NCBI GenBank assembly: GCA_002311665.1
Contig: DBYX01000015.1
Coordinates: forward strand, 62,001 to 126,000
Direction: 5' to 3'
Origin: Lachnoclostridium sp. UBA1175
GTDB taxonomy: Bacteria > Bacillota > Clostridia > Lachnospirales > Lachnospiraceae
Length of the DNA stretch: 64,000 nt
Shown: piece by piece, positions 18,458-27,026 of the stretch
Layout of the letters: every line of letters begins with the position of its first letter
How positions within the stretch are numbered: the first letter of the stretch is position 1
Program-made: the position numbers and the translations under genes
Notes under the pieces: model-generated
Told to the model about the DNA's origin: nothing
Databases searched by the model: none
What the model saw: only the letters and a program-made list of their open reading frames with translations

Positions 18458-18502
18458 AGCGTCCTCCGTCAAGTCATTTTACGAATGTTTCACATCCTGT
18501 TC

Positions 18503-19801
18503 TCACGCCTCGGTCACAACCTCGATCCCCGCGGCCGCGATCACCTTGAAAAAGTCGGGACAACTCTTCGCAACGGCCTCCGCGCCGTCGATCGTTCCGC
18601 CGGTCACCGTGCACAGAAGCGCGAGCGCCATCACGATGCGGTGGTCGTTGTGTCCGTCAAGAACACGCGTCGGGGGCTGAAGCTTCCCGGCAGGGATGTC
18701 CACCTCGTTCGCTCCGACCGTGACATCGATCCCGAAGCACGCAAGCTCCTCGGCCATCGCTGCGCCGCGGTCGCTCTCCTTGATCGCCAGACGCGCCGTC
18801 CCCGTAAAATGCGCCCCGCCGAAGTAAGCGGCCATCGCGAACATACACGGAGCCAGGTCCGGGCAGTCCGACAGGTCAAACTCCCGCCGTTCCCCGCTCG
18901 CCAGCCCGCGCAGCATCTCGCGGTACACGCGGTCGCCCTGGCGGGTGTCATCGGGAACTCCCGTTACGGCGAGCGCCGGCGCACAACTTCCGGCGTTTCC
19001 GTCCTCCTCCGCCTCTCCCGCGAGGAGCGCGAGCGCCTCCAGGAAAGCGGCGTTGGAGCAGTCACCCTCCACGATGTAATCGCGCGCCGTGAACGCCGTG
19101 TTCCCGGGTATCGCGATCTCACGGCCTTCCTCCCCGATGCGGCGGACATCCGCCCCGAAATCGGCGAGAACTGCCGAAGTGATATCCAGATAAGAGCCGC
19201 TCTCGATCGGACCCGTGATGCGGATCCGGCTGTCGCCTCCTGCGAGCGGCAGGGCCATCATCAGCCCGGTCAGAAACTGGCTGGAAATGTTGCCGGGCAC
19301 CTCATACTCGCCCGCGACAAGGCCGCCCCGGACCGTGAGCCCCCGGCCCGACAGCTCAAAGAGCCCGCCGTTGCGCTCCGAGATCTCCCGGTAAATCCCG
19401 AGAGGGCGCTGCATCAGCCTCTCGCTTCCCAGAAAATGCACCGTGCGCCCCGAGAGCATCGCAAACGGGATCAGAAAGCGCAGCGTGCTGCCGCTCTCCC
19501 GGCAGTCGACCGTGACATCCTCGGGGATCGCACCGAGCGACCACCCGCCGATGCGGATCGCATCGCGCGCCGCTGCTTCTGTGCTCTGTGCCGCGGTCGC
19601 CGCATCACCCAGCCTCTCGACCTTCGCGCCGAACTTCTCCAGGCACTCCGTCGTCGCCGCGATGTCCTCCGACATTGCGAGATTGTATATCGTTGACCCC
19701 TCCGAGAGCGCTCCGCAGATCAACGCGCGGTGCGCCACACTCTTCGAGGGCGGCGCGCACACGGTTCCGTGCGCTTTCGACGGGAAAATTCTCACCTTCA
19801 T
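18503..19801 (-). CDS. aroA: 3-phosphoshikimate 1-carboxyvinyltransferase (EPSP synthase)
   Basis: EPSP synthase adds the enolpyruvyl group of PEP to shikimate 3-phosphate. The 432-residue length is normal. Signatures: PPSKSVAHRALICGALSEG near residue 20, ESGSTLRFLIPFAMLSG (substrate binding), NISSQFLTGLMMALP, and the late HNDHRIVMALALL. The N-terminal start MKVRIFPSK has AGAGAGG upstream and is 14 bases after the aroE/K stop; the longer open frame upstream is a shadow of the kinase domain. Whether it belongs to the glyphosate-sensitive class was not worked out. Confidence 0.94.
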   Translation of the reverse strand: MKVRIFPSKAHGTVCAPPSKSVAHRALICGALSEGSTIYNLAMSEDIAATTECLEKFGAKVERLGDAATAAQSTEAAARDAIRIGGWSLGAIPEDVTVDCRESGSTLRFLIPFAMLSGRTVHFLGSERLMQRPLGIYREISERNGGLFELSGRGLTVRGGLVAGEYEVPGNISSQFLTGLMMALPLAGGDSRIRITGPIESGSYLDITSAVLADFGADVRRIGEEGREIAIPGNTAFTARDYIVEGDCSNAAFLEALALLAGEAEEDGNAGSCAPALAVTGVPDDTRQGDRVYREMLRGLASGERREFDLSDCPDLAPCMFAMAAYFGGAHFTGTARLAIKESDRGAAMAEELACFGIDVTVGANEVDIPAGKLQPPTRVLDGHNDHRIVMALALLCTVTGGTIDGAEAVAKSCPDFFKVIAAAGIEVVTEA

Positions 19802-19815
19802 AGACAAAACCTCTC

Positions 19816-21090
19816 TTACAAAGCCCGCAAAACCCGCTCGGCGATCTCCTCCGCCGTCGCGTCGCCCTCGATATGGACGTCGCAGGTTGCGCAGTAGATC
19901 GGATAGCGCTCGCGGTACCGCGCCGTCAGCGTCTCGCGGTCGGTCGAAAGCGGCCGTCCCGGCGCCACGGCGATCGAGTCGAGCGGCCGGTCGAGGAACA
20001 CGACGCACCCGTTGCTCTTCAGGTTGGCTACATTGTCCGCGCGAAGGATCGCACCGCCACCCGTCGCGATCACCCTGCCGCCCTGTGCAGTCAACTCGCG
20101 GATCACCGCCGCCTCAAGGTCGCGGAAACCCTTCTCGCCACGCTCGGCGAAGATTGTCGGGATGTCGCATCCGCTCCGGCGGACGATCTCCTCGTCACAG
20201 TCGACGAACTCGCGCCCGAGGCGCTCCGCCACGATCCTCCCGACCGTCGTCTTGCCGACGCCGGGCATACCCGTGAGCACGACCGACTGTTTCTCGGTTA
20301 TCATTTTCCGGAAAATGCGCTCCGTCGCCGCAGCGATCTCCTGCTCCGTTCCGCTCCCGATCCCGCGGTAGTCATCCGCGTCGCACACCGTGCGGAACCG
20401 CGCCGCCGCGTAAACCGCCTGCGCGACGAGCATATACAGACCTCCCGCAGCGGGGATCTGCCGCTTCTGTGCCTCCAGCACAAGCCGGGACCGAAGCGGG
20501 TTGTAGATCGCATCCATCACGCCCGAGAGCTTCGGGAACGACGCGAGCTCCAGCGGCTGTGCATCGTTGTTCGGGTACATTCCAACCGGTGTCGTGTTGA
20601 TGATCACATCCGCGTCCGTGTGCTCCGAAGCGGCTTCCTCATAGGTGATACAGTCGTCTCGTTTCGTTCTGGAAACGCGGTTTATCGAGGCTGCACCGAG
20701 CTCCCTCGCGACCGCCCTCGCGGTCTTCGAGGTTCCGCCCGAGCCGAGGATCAGAACCTTCTTTCCCTCGATCTCTACGCCTGTCTTCCGTAGCAGCATG
20801 GCCATTCCGCCGAAGTCGGTGTTGTCCCCGATCAGGCGTCCGCCGTCGTTCACGATCGTGTTGACCGCGCCGATCACGCGCGCCCGATCGCTCACCTCGT
20901 CGAGGAACGGGATCACCGTCTCCTTGTACGGGATCGTCACGTTGATCCCGCGGAACTCCCGCTTCGCAAGGAAGCCCTCGACCTCCTCCGGCAGCATTTC
21001 CCGGAGTTCGTACCCGGGTGCGCCGAGCTGCTCATGTATGTCTTTCGAGAAGCTGTGTCCGAGCTTCCCTCCGATCAATCCGTATCTCAT
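19816..21090 (-). CDS. aroE-aroK: Bifunctional shikimate dehydrogenase / shikimate kinase fusion
   Basis: Two enzymes are fused in one 424-residue chain. Residues 1 to about 250 are shikimate dehydrogenase: GGKLGHSFSK, NVTIPYK with the catalytic Lys56, GDNTDFGG with Asp92, the NADP-binding LILGSGGTSKTA near 115, and INTTPVGMYP. From residue 263 the chain is shikimate kinase, with Walker A GMPGVGKT at 274-281, FVDCDEEI for shikimate binding, IATGGGAI, and the lid arginines in RPLSTDR. It therefore reduces dehydroshikimate and then phosphorylates shikimate, two consecutive steps. No stop or frameshift lies at the junction. An internal ATG begins the kinase part but has no good ribosome site. 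Confidence 0.93.
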   Translation of the reverse strand: MRYGLIGGKLGHSFSKDIHEQLGAPGYELREMLPEEVEGFLAKREFRGINVTIPYKETVIPFLDEVSDRARVIGAVNTIVNDGGRLIGDNTDFGGMAMLLRKTGVEIEGKKVLILGSGGTSKTARAVARELGAASINRVSRTKRDDCITYEEAASEHTDADVIINTTPVGMYPNNDAQPLELASFPKLSGVMDAIYNPLRSRLVLEAQKRQIPAAGGLYMLVAQAVYAAARFRTVCDADDYRGIGSGTEQEIAAATERIFRKMITEKQSVVLTGMPGVGKTTVGRIVAERLGREFVDCDEEIVRRSGCDIPTIFAERGEKGFRDLEAAVIRELTAQGGRVIATGGGAILRADNVANLKSNGCVVFLDRPLDSIAVAPGRPLSTDRETLTARYRERYPIYCATCDVHIEGDATAEEIAERVLRAL

Positions 21091-21109
21091 GCCTGTCTCC
21101 CGGAAAATG

Positions 21110-22198
21110 TTATTGAAGCTTTCCCTCGCCCGCCAGCAGGTCCGCGATCACGATCGCCGTCATCGCATCGACAACCGCGCGCACGCGGTGCACGATGCAC
21201 GGGTCGTGGCGCCCCTTCGCCGCGAGCGTCGCGTTGACATTCTCGCGGAAGTTGACCGTGTCCTGCTCCCTGCCGATCGTGGGCGTCGGCCGTACCGCGC
21301 AGCGGAACATTACGGGCATCCCGTTCGTGAGTCCTCCGTTGATGCCGCCGGCGTTGTTCGAGGTCGTCACGACGCGGCCCTCCGCAATGCGGAGCGGATC
21401 GTTTGCAACGCTTCCCCTCATATTTGCAAGCCCGAAGCCCGCGCCGAACTCAATTCCCTTGATCCCCGGGATTGCAAAGATCGCGTGTGCCAGCAGCCCC
21501 TCGACGCTGTCGAAGAATGGCTCTCCGACACCTACAGGCATTCCCGTCACCGCCGTCTCCAGGATTCCTCCGACGCTGTCTGCGTCGGCCTTGGCCGCGA
21601 GGATCGCCTCGCGCATCGCCTCGCCCGCCGCCTCGTCAAGCGCTGCAAAGTCAAGTGTGTACAGTGTTTCCAAATCCTTCGCCAAATCCTCGCCCGCGCC
21701 GAACGCACGGTCCTTCACCCCCGCAATCTCCGCGATGTGGGTTCCGATGCGGATGCCCTTCGCCTGCAGCGTGGGCAGCAGCAGCGCTCCCGCCGCCACA
21801 ACAGCCGCCGTGATGCGGCCGCTGAAATGACCGCCGCCGCGGGTATCATTTTTCCCTTTATACTTGACGAAGGCCGCATAATCCGCGTGGGACGGGCGAG
21901 CCACCGAAGCCATCTCCGAGTAGTCGGCCGACTTTGTATCCCCGTTCGGGATCACGATGTTCACGGCTGTGCCTGTCGTGTATCCGTTCAGGACACCGCT
22001 CTCGATCACGTACGGATCCGCCTCGACGCGCGCCGTGGAGATCGCGCCGCTCGGGCGCCGCATTGCAAGACAGCGGTCAATCACCGCCGTGTCGACCGGC
22101 AGTCCCGCCGGAAGTCCTTCCACCACGCATCCGATCGCCGGGCCGTGGCTCTCGCCGAATATCGTAACCTTGATCGTCTGGCCGAATGTGTCGCTCAT
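21110..22198 (-). CDS. aroC: Chorismate synthase
   Basis: This is the last common step: FMN-dependent conversion of EPSP to chorismate. The 362-residue protein begins with FGQTIKVTIFGESHGPAIGC, the family's first signature. It carries RPSHADYAAFVKYKGKNDTR and GGGHFSGRITAAVVAAGAL (FMN and substrate region), then the third signature around RVVTTSNNAGGINGGLTNG. It is separated by 19 bases from aroE/K downstream and by 46 from aroB upstream, with GGAAAGGGG before the start. Confidence 0.95.
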   Translation of the reverse strand: MSDTFGQTIKVTIFGESHGPAIGCVVEGLPAGLPVDTAVIDRCLAMRRPSGAISTARVEADPYVIESGVLNGYTTGTAVNIVIPNGDTKSADYSEMASVARPSHADYAAFVKYKGKNDTRGGGHFSGRITAAVVAAGALLLPTLQAKGIRIGTHIAEIAGVKDRAFGAGEDLAKDLETLYTLDFAALDEAAGEAMREAILAAKADADSVGGILETAVTGMPVGVGEPFFDSVEGLLAHAIFAIPGIKGIEFGAGFGLANMRGSVANDPLRIAEGRVVTTSNNAGGINGGLTNGMPVMFRCAVRPTPTIGREQDTVNFRENVNATLAAKGRHDPCIVHRVRAVVDAMTAIVIADLLAGEGKLQ

Positions 22199-22244
22199 AC
22201 AATCCCCTTTCCAAACATCAACTTATGCAACCTCTTCACAAACT

Positions 22245-23273
22245 TTAACCCTTCACAACCGTCGCGATCCGTCTCCGAAGCTTCTCCGGCTCCATCAGGT
22301 AAAATTCAAAGGTTCCCGGCCATCCGCAGAGCACCGTCATAACGGCTCTGCCCTCCGCCTTCTTGTCGTGCGCGCACAGCGCAAGCACTTCGTCCGGGTC
22401 ACATGCCGCTTCGTGCGGCAACCCGAGCTTGTCGAGTACCGACAGCAGACGCGGCCGGATCCGGTCAGCGCACAGCGCAACCATACCGATCGCCACACAC
22501 TCGCCGTGAAGCAATTTCCCACCGCACGCGAGCTCAATCCCGTGTCCGATCGTGTGTCCGAAGTTGAGCACGCGGCGCAGCCCGCTCTCGCGCTCATCCT
22601 CCTCGACGACAGCTTTCTTGATCCGGATCGCGCGCTCGCAGATCTCATCGAGATGCTCGAACGGATCCTTGTTTTCGAACAATTCAAACAGCGTCTCGTC
22701 GCTTGTCAGCGACATTTTCAGCGCCTCCGCGAGGCCGTTGGCCACCTGACGCTTCGAAAGCGTCGTAAGCGTATCGTGATCGATGATAACCATTTTCGGC
22801 GGGTAAAATGCCCCCACCGCATTTTTCACTCCCGCGAAATCGATCGCCGTCTTGCCGCCGACTGACGAGTCCACCTGGGAGAGCACGGTCGTGGGAATGT
22901 TGATCCAGTCGATGCCGCGCATATACAAAGCCGCCGCCAGACCGGTCATATCGCCGACGACACCGCCGCCGACCGCGATCACTCGGTCCCTGCGCGTCGC
23001 ACAGAGCTCCACAAGCTTCCGAAGGATCCTCTCGAGCGAATCCATCGTCTTGTTCTCCTCCCCCTGCGGGAGAGTCAGGATATCCGCCCTTCCGTTCTCC
23101 CGGCAGGCCGCCGCCACGGTCTCCGCGTACTGCGCGGGAACCCCGTCGTCCGTCACGATCAGGGAGAGCTTGCCCGCTCCGCTCTCACCGATCAGTTCAC
23201 CGACCTTCGCGAGCGCGCCGCGCTCCATTATGATGTCATACCCGCCGTCGCGGGTCTTCACGGGAATAACCAT
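22245..23273 (-). CDS. aroB: 3-dehydroquinate synthase
   Basis: The enzyme is NAD- and metal-dependent and cyclises DAHP to 3-dehydroquinate. The 342-residue chain has the NAD-binding DILTLPQGEENKTMDSLERI, GGGVVGDMTGLAAALYMRG, QVDSSVGGKTAIDFAGVKN, and the metal-binding LNFGHTIGHGIE. The start has AAGGAG at the proper distance. It lies between pheA (73-base gap) and aroC. The next pathway enzyme, 3-dehydroquinate dehydratase, is not encoded in this window. Confidence 0.95.
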   Translation of the reverse strand: MVIPVKTRDGGYDIIMERGALAKVGELIGESGAGKLSLIVTDDGVPAQYAETVAAACRENGRADILTLPQGEENKTMDSLERILRKLVELCATRRDRVIAVGGGVVGDMTGLAAALYMRGIDWINIPTTVLSQVDSSVGGKTAIDFAGVKNAVGAFYPPKMVIIDHDTLTTLSKRQVANGLAEALKMSLTSDETLFELFENKDPFEHLDEICERAIRIKKAVVEEDERESGLRRVLNFGHTIGHGIELACGGKLLHGECVAIGMVALCADRIRPRLLSVLDKLGLPHEAACDPDEVLALCAHDKKAEGRAVMTVLCGWPGTFEFYLMEPEKLRRRIATVVKG

Positions 23274-23346
23274 ACAGTTGTCTCCTTTTATTGTATCTCC
23301 TGCCTTTTCAAGCCGCTTATCGTCCGCCCGAACCGCCGCAGGAGCC

Positions 23347-24435
23347 TTACATCCGGATCTCTCTCTCGTAACTTCCGAGCACCTTCAGATCGTTGCAGCA
23401 CTCGTGCAACGCCGACAGCATTGCCTGTCCCGCCTCGCTCGCGATGTTGCCCTCGCTCTCCACGTAGAAGTAGTACTCCCACGCAAGATCCTTCCTCGGA
23501 CGGCTCTTGAGCGCCAACAGGTTGAATCCGTGCTCGCCGATGACGTTGATCGCGCGGCCGAGCGAACCGGCCGTATTTTTCACGGAGAAAAGCATCAGGA
23601 AACGGCTGTCGTCCTCGCCGGGCTCGCGCTTCTCCCTCGTGAACACCGCAAAACGCGTCGTGTTGTTGCTGCTGTCGTTGATGTGGCTCTCCAGAACCTT
23701 CAGCCCGAACTTGGCCGCCGCCTCGGCGCTTCCGATGGCAACCAGGTCGTGCCTGCCGGCCTCCGCAACCATCTTCGCCGCGACCGCCGTGTTGACCGCC
23801 TCCGACATCGCGAAGCCGTGTCTCTCAAGGTACTGTGCACACTGTCCGAGCGCCTGCTCGTGGCTGACAACCGTCTTCACCTCGTCCATCGTCGTGCCCT
23901 TGACGGCGAGGAGATTGTGGACGATCTCGACCTCATAGACACCGCTCACGTATAATTTTCCGAAGTATGCAAGGTCCAGGACCCGGCCGACGTCGCCGTT
24001 AAGGCTGTTCTCGATCGGCAGCACCGCGCAGTCGCACGTGCCGTCCTCCACCGCCCTGTACGCCGCTGCAAAATCCGGGCACGCGACCGCCGTCGCGTCT
24101 GGGAAAATCTTCTCGGCCGCAATGTTGGCAAATGCGCCCTCCACGCCACTATACGCAACGCGCATCCCGTCCACCAGCCGATGCTGGTAGCTCTTCGAGA
24201 TCCCGATGGTCTCGCGCAGGAAGCTCACATAGAACGGCCGCAGTGACTCATCCTCGATGAGCCCTGCCTCCTCGCGCAGCATTTCCTCCTCACGCGAGCG
24301 ATCCATGATCGGCAGCCCATGCGCCCTCTTGTACGCCGCCACCGTGCGCACCGCCGCCATTCTCTTCTCAAACACCTTCGCGAGCTCGCGATCCGCCTCG
24401 CTGATGATCGCTCTCGCCTGTTCCAGTTCTGTCAT
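23347..24435 (-). CDS. pheA: Bifunctional chorismate mutase / prephenate dehydratase
   Basis: This is the P-protein of phenylalanine synthesis, 362 residues. Residues 1 to about 88 are an AroQ-type chorismate mutase (EADRELAKVFEKRMAAVRTV, then the short third helix). Prephenate dehydratase follows from VAYSGVEGAFANIAAEKIF, with PIENSLNGDVGRVLDL and the catalytic Thr in NNTTRFAVF. The last 80 residues form an ACT regulatory domain (FSVKNTAGSLGRAINVIGEH and NLLALKSRPRKD, matching the phenylalanine-binding site), so feedback inhibition is expected. It is the first gene of the aromatic operon and follows a 375-base leader with an attenuator. Confidence 0.95.
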   Translation of the reverse strand: MTELEQARAIISEADRELAKVFEKRMAAVRTVAAYKRAHGLPIMDRSREEEMLREEAGLIEDESLRPFYVSFLRETIGISKSYQHRLVDGMRVAYSGVEGAFANIAAEKIFPDATAVACPDFAAAYRAVEDGTCDCAVLPIENSLNGDVGRVLDLAYFGKLYVSGVYEVEIVHNLLAVKGTTMDEVKTVVSHEQALGQCAQYLERHGFAMSEAVNTAVAAKMVAEAGRHDLVAIGSAEAAAKFGLKVLESHINDSSNNTTRFAVFTREKREPGEDDSRFLMLFSVKNTAGSLGRAINVIGEHGFNLLALKSRPRKDLAWEYYFYVESEGNIASEAGQAMLSALHECCNDLKVLGSYEREIRM

Positions 24436-24628
24436 GGGAAATCCTTTCTGTGTACCTTAGCCCCACATTCGCAATCCGCTCCTTTCGTCGCTTCTTGCTC
24501 ATGTGGAGGCGCGGCGCGTTCACGCCTCGCCTTCCATTTCTCTCGCTCGTCCACTCCCGAAAACAAGTTTTCGTCGTGTCCGATCGTGAGAAATGGGCTG
24601 AGGTATTCCTTACCTTAGCCTTATAAAC
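24436..24628 (-). promoter_or_regulatory. Structured leader between the attenuator and pheA
   Basis: This part of the leader still folds strongly. Reading the minus strand it has GGCTaAGGTA-aggaa-TACCTcAGCC, then CCATTTCTC matched by GAGAAATGG about 45 bases later around an inner GAAAAC-tt-GTTTTC, then GAGGCG...CGCGCCTC. GGCTAAGGTA recurs about 35 bases before pheA. No T-box consensus is present. Its role is unknown; it may shape translation or stability of the mRNA. Confidence 0.5.
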
Positions 24629-24671
24629 AAAAAATCCGCCGAACGCCGACATACGTCAGCACACGCGGATC
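24629..24671 (-). terminator. Attenuator terminator of the aromatic operon
   Basis: On the minus strand, ATCCGC plus GTGCTGAC pair with GTCGGCG plus GCGGAT (with G-U pairs) and TTTTTT follows. It lies 29 bases after the leader peptide stop. TGCCGAT in codons 15-17 of the leader can pair with the terminator arm GTCGGCG, a candidate antiterminator. GGACTGC / GCAGTCC forms an additional hairpin between peptide and terminator. Confidence 0.88.
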
Positions 24672-24699
24672 AGGACTGCTTGTTCGCTTTATTCACAAC

Positions 24700-24759
24700 T
24701 CAGAAAGCAAATCGGCAGTCCACAGTAAAATAATAAAAGTAAAAGCTCTTCGCAAACAT
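24700..24759 (-). CDS. Aromatic leader peptide (attenuation control)
   Basis: A 19-codon reading frame encodes MFAKSFYFYYFTVDCRFAF: six Phe and three Tyr, with FYFYYF in a row at positions 6-11. GGAAAGGAG ends nine bases before the ATG (24769-24777). The frame lies about 55 bases after a consensus promoter and just before an intrinsic terminator. This is the layout of pheL-type leader peptides, where ribosome stalling at Phe/Tyr codons prevents termination. Here it would tune the whole operon pheA-aroB-aroC-aroE/K-aroA-GNAT-tyrA-aroF to charged Phe and Tyr tRNA. Confidence 0.9.
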   Translation of the reverse strand: MFAKSFYFYYFTVDCRFAF

Positions 24760-24819
24760 GCCTTTTTGCTCCTTTCCGAATAGTGTGCGGCGCCCGGGGC
24801 GCAACGCTTTCTGCGTCAC

Positions 24820-24848
24820 ATAATACCCCCGAGCGCCGGGATTGTCAA
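24820..24848 (-). promoter_or_regulatory. Consensus promoter of the aromatic operon
   Basis: Minus-strand TTGACA, 17-base spacer, TATTAT. Transcription should start near 24813, 55 bases upstream of the leader peptide. Confidence 0.88.
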
Positions 24849-24897
24849 GAAAAAATCAAACTGTGATCGGTATTTTCCGCATTCGCACCGTTCAACC

Positions 24898-25482
24898 CTA
24901 ATATTTGAAAAAATAATCGAACCGGTACATCTCCTCGTCGAGAAAAAACTGCGCTCGCGCCTTTTCCTGTTCCTCCGTGAGCGAAACAGTAACATACTTG
25001 TACGTCGTCAACATATCGTTATCTTCTTCCGAGATGAGATTTCCTTCCTCGTCATATTCATATGCCTTTTTGTACAGGATATGCCCCTCGAAGTCCTTCC
25101 GCTCCTCGCAAAGGATACGCCCGGTAAGAACGACCACTGTATACGGTTCGCCGTTCACGTACGAATAAGAGAACTCATACACCAGCTGTTCCCATTCACC
25201 CCACTCCCTATACCCGCGCGTAACTTTGGACCATCTTCCGAGCTCATCGTATTCGAACAATACCGTCTCTTCCACTTCGTTTTTGCTCTTGTCCCGGGAG
25301 CTGATTTCACTCACCAGGTATTGTTTCGGAATCTCTGCCGAAGGCTCCTCTGTCTGCGCATCGTCCGGCTTTTTCTTCTTGTCTCCCTTATCCGGAAGAA
25401 GCACAATGATCAGCACAAAAGCCAGCAACAACACGACACATACGCCGATTCCGCAAAAAACTAACCTTCTCCCTCGTTCCAC
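24898..25482 (-). CDS. Membrane-anchored extracytoplasmic protein of unknown function
   Basis: The 194-residue product has one N-terminal membrane segment (about residues 8-30), then a Lys/Asp/Glu/Pro-rich linker and an outside domain of about 140 residues. That domain has YDELGRWSKVTRG and YDEEGNLISEED, short motifs of the YD-repeat type seen in Rhs-like and other surface proteins. Translation starts at GTG (25482), with AGGAGGTG nicely spaced upstream. It lies just downstream of the MATE exporter gene on the same strand (23-base gap), so they are probably co-transcribed. The function is unknown. Confidence 0.65.
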   Translation of the reverse strand: MERGRRLVFCGIGVCVVLLLAFVLIIVLLPDKGDKKKKPDDAQTEEPSAEIPKQYLVSEISSRDKSKNEVEETVLFEYDELGRWSKVTRGYREWGEWEQLVYEFSYSYVNGEPYTVVVLTGRILCEERKDFEGHILYKKAYEYDEEGNLISEEDNDMLTTYKYVTVSLTEEQEKARAQFFLDEEMYRFDYFFKY

Positions 25483-25505
25483 AAAAGCACCTCCTGAGGG
25501 CCTTA

Positions 25506-26891
25506 TTACTCTCCCTTAACCAGGTTCTGCACCCACACGCCCTTCTTCACGAGCGCGAAGCCGATCGCGCACTTGATGAGGTCGAGCGACTGGATGAGCA
25601 GGTACAGCTGCACCACCGGGAGGTTCGTGTACTTGCTCAGCACGAACGCCACCGGCACGCAGATGCACCACAGAAACACGCTGTCGAACAAGAACGTGAT
25701 GAACGTTTTGCCGCCCGTTCGCAGCGTAAAATAAGTCGCGTGCATAAACGCGTAGATCGGCATGCACGCCGAGCCGACGCGGATGAATCCGGTCGCCAGC
25801 GTCTTCACCGACTGCGTGGTGTCGTACAGCTCCGGGAACAGCGGCGCGAGAAGGAACAGGATCGCCCCGAGCACGGCGCTCGATACCACGGAAAATGCGA
25901 TGAGCTTCGTGTCGGTGTCCTTCGCCTCCTCGAGCTCACCCGCGCCGAGCTGCTGTCCGACCATGATAGCTACGGCGCTGCCCATCGCGATAAATACGAT
26001 GTTGAACAGGTTCGTGATCGTCGACGCGATGTTGATCCCCGCCACGGCGTCAAGCCCGCGGGACGAATACCGCTGGTTCAGCGCGGCCATACCGACCGAC
26101 CAGAGGATCTCGTTGGACATCAGCGGAAAACCCTTGACCGCGATCTTCCACGCAAGGTTGATCGGGATCCGGAGCGAGCGATACAAGCCGCTCGCGAACT
26201 TCATCCGGAGCGTGTTCAGATGCGTCCAGAAAATGACGATGCCCGCCTGCACGAAGCGGCTGATCACCGTCGCGTAAGCGGCTCCGGCAACCCCGAGCTT
26301 CGGAGCGCCGAATTTGCCGAAAATGAGAACATAGTTGAGCGCGAGGTTCACACCGACGGCAACCAGGCCCGCGACCATCGGAACGCGCGTCTCGCCACAC
26401 TCGCGCAGCGTGCTGGCATACACTTCCTCGAGCGCGAACGGCACGAGGCCGACCAGCATGATCGCGAGATATTCACGGCCGAACTGCATAACCAGCTCCG
26501 GCGACTGCTCCGAGTCAACCACGTCGCTTAAGTACAGCCGAAGCAGCGGATCGCCGTGGAGGAACAGCACCGTGATGCCGACCGCAACGATGATCAGGCC
26601 GATGTACAGCTTGAACCGGAACGCGTGCCGAACCCCGTTGTGATCGCCTTTGCCGTAGAACTGCGCCGTGTAGATCCCCGGACCCGCCATCGCGCCGAAC
26701 AGCGCAAGATAGAGCACAAACAGGAGCTGGTTAACAATACCGACTCCGGACATTTGCTCCGTGCCGACCCGGCCGATCATAATATTGTCCAAAAGGCTGA
26801 CGAAATTGGAGATACCGTTCTGGATCATGATCGGCACCGCAACCGTCAGCACTTTTCTGTAGAAATTTCTGTCACCTATAAACTTATGCAT
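25506..26891 (-). CDS. MATE-family multidrug/sodium exporter
   Basis: The protein has about 461 residues and roughly twelve hydrophobic segments in two related halves, the layout of MATE (multi antimicrobial extrusion) transporters. Early signature: VAVPIMIQNGISNFVSLLDN with IMIGRVGTEQMSGVGI. The second half repeats this with KGFPLMSNEILWSVGMAAL. MATE proteins export cationic drugs or metabolites in exchange for Na+ or H+; the substrate here is unknown. I chose the ATG at 26891 (MHKFIGDRNFYRK); a TTG seven codons earlier is possible because the ribosome site (AGGTG) is weak. Confidence 0.9.
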   Translation of the reverse strand: MHKFIGDRNFYRKVLTVAVPIMIQNGISNFVSLLDNIMIGRVGTEQMSGVGIVNQLLFVLYLALFGAMAGPGIYTAQFYGKGDHNGVRHAFRFKLYIGLIIVAVGITVLFLHGDPLLRLYLSDVVDSEQSPELVMQFGREYLAIMLVGLVPFALEEVYASTLRECGETRVPMVAGLVAVGVNLALNYVLIFGKFGAPKLGVAGAAYATVISRFVQAGIVIFWTHLNTLRMKFASGLYRSLRIPINLAWKIAVKGFPLMSNEILWSVGMAALNQRYSSRGLDAVAGINIASTITNLFNIVFIAMGSAVAIMVGQQLGAGELEEAKDTDTKLIAFSVVSSAVLGAILFLLAPLFPELYDTTQSVKTLATGFIRVGSACMPIYAFMHATYFTLRTGGKTFITFLFDSVFLWCICVPVAFVLSKYTNLPVVQLYLLIQSLDLIKCAIGFALVKKGVWVQNLVKGE

Positions 26892-27026
26892 AACAAACCA
26901 ACACCTAACCAAACACCTTTATATACGCCCCAACCGGACAACCCAAAACATTATGTCCCCAAAGAATAAAACGACTCGCGCAAACGGCCAAGCGCCGCCC
27001 GCCCCTTGGGGGGGCAAGCGGTCGGG

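Noticed and set aside
24436..24820. T-box before pheA
   Set aside because: No AGGGTGGNACCGCG-type sequence; the leader peptide and terminator explain the regulation.
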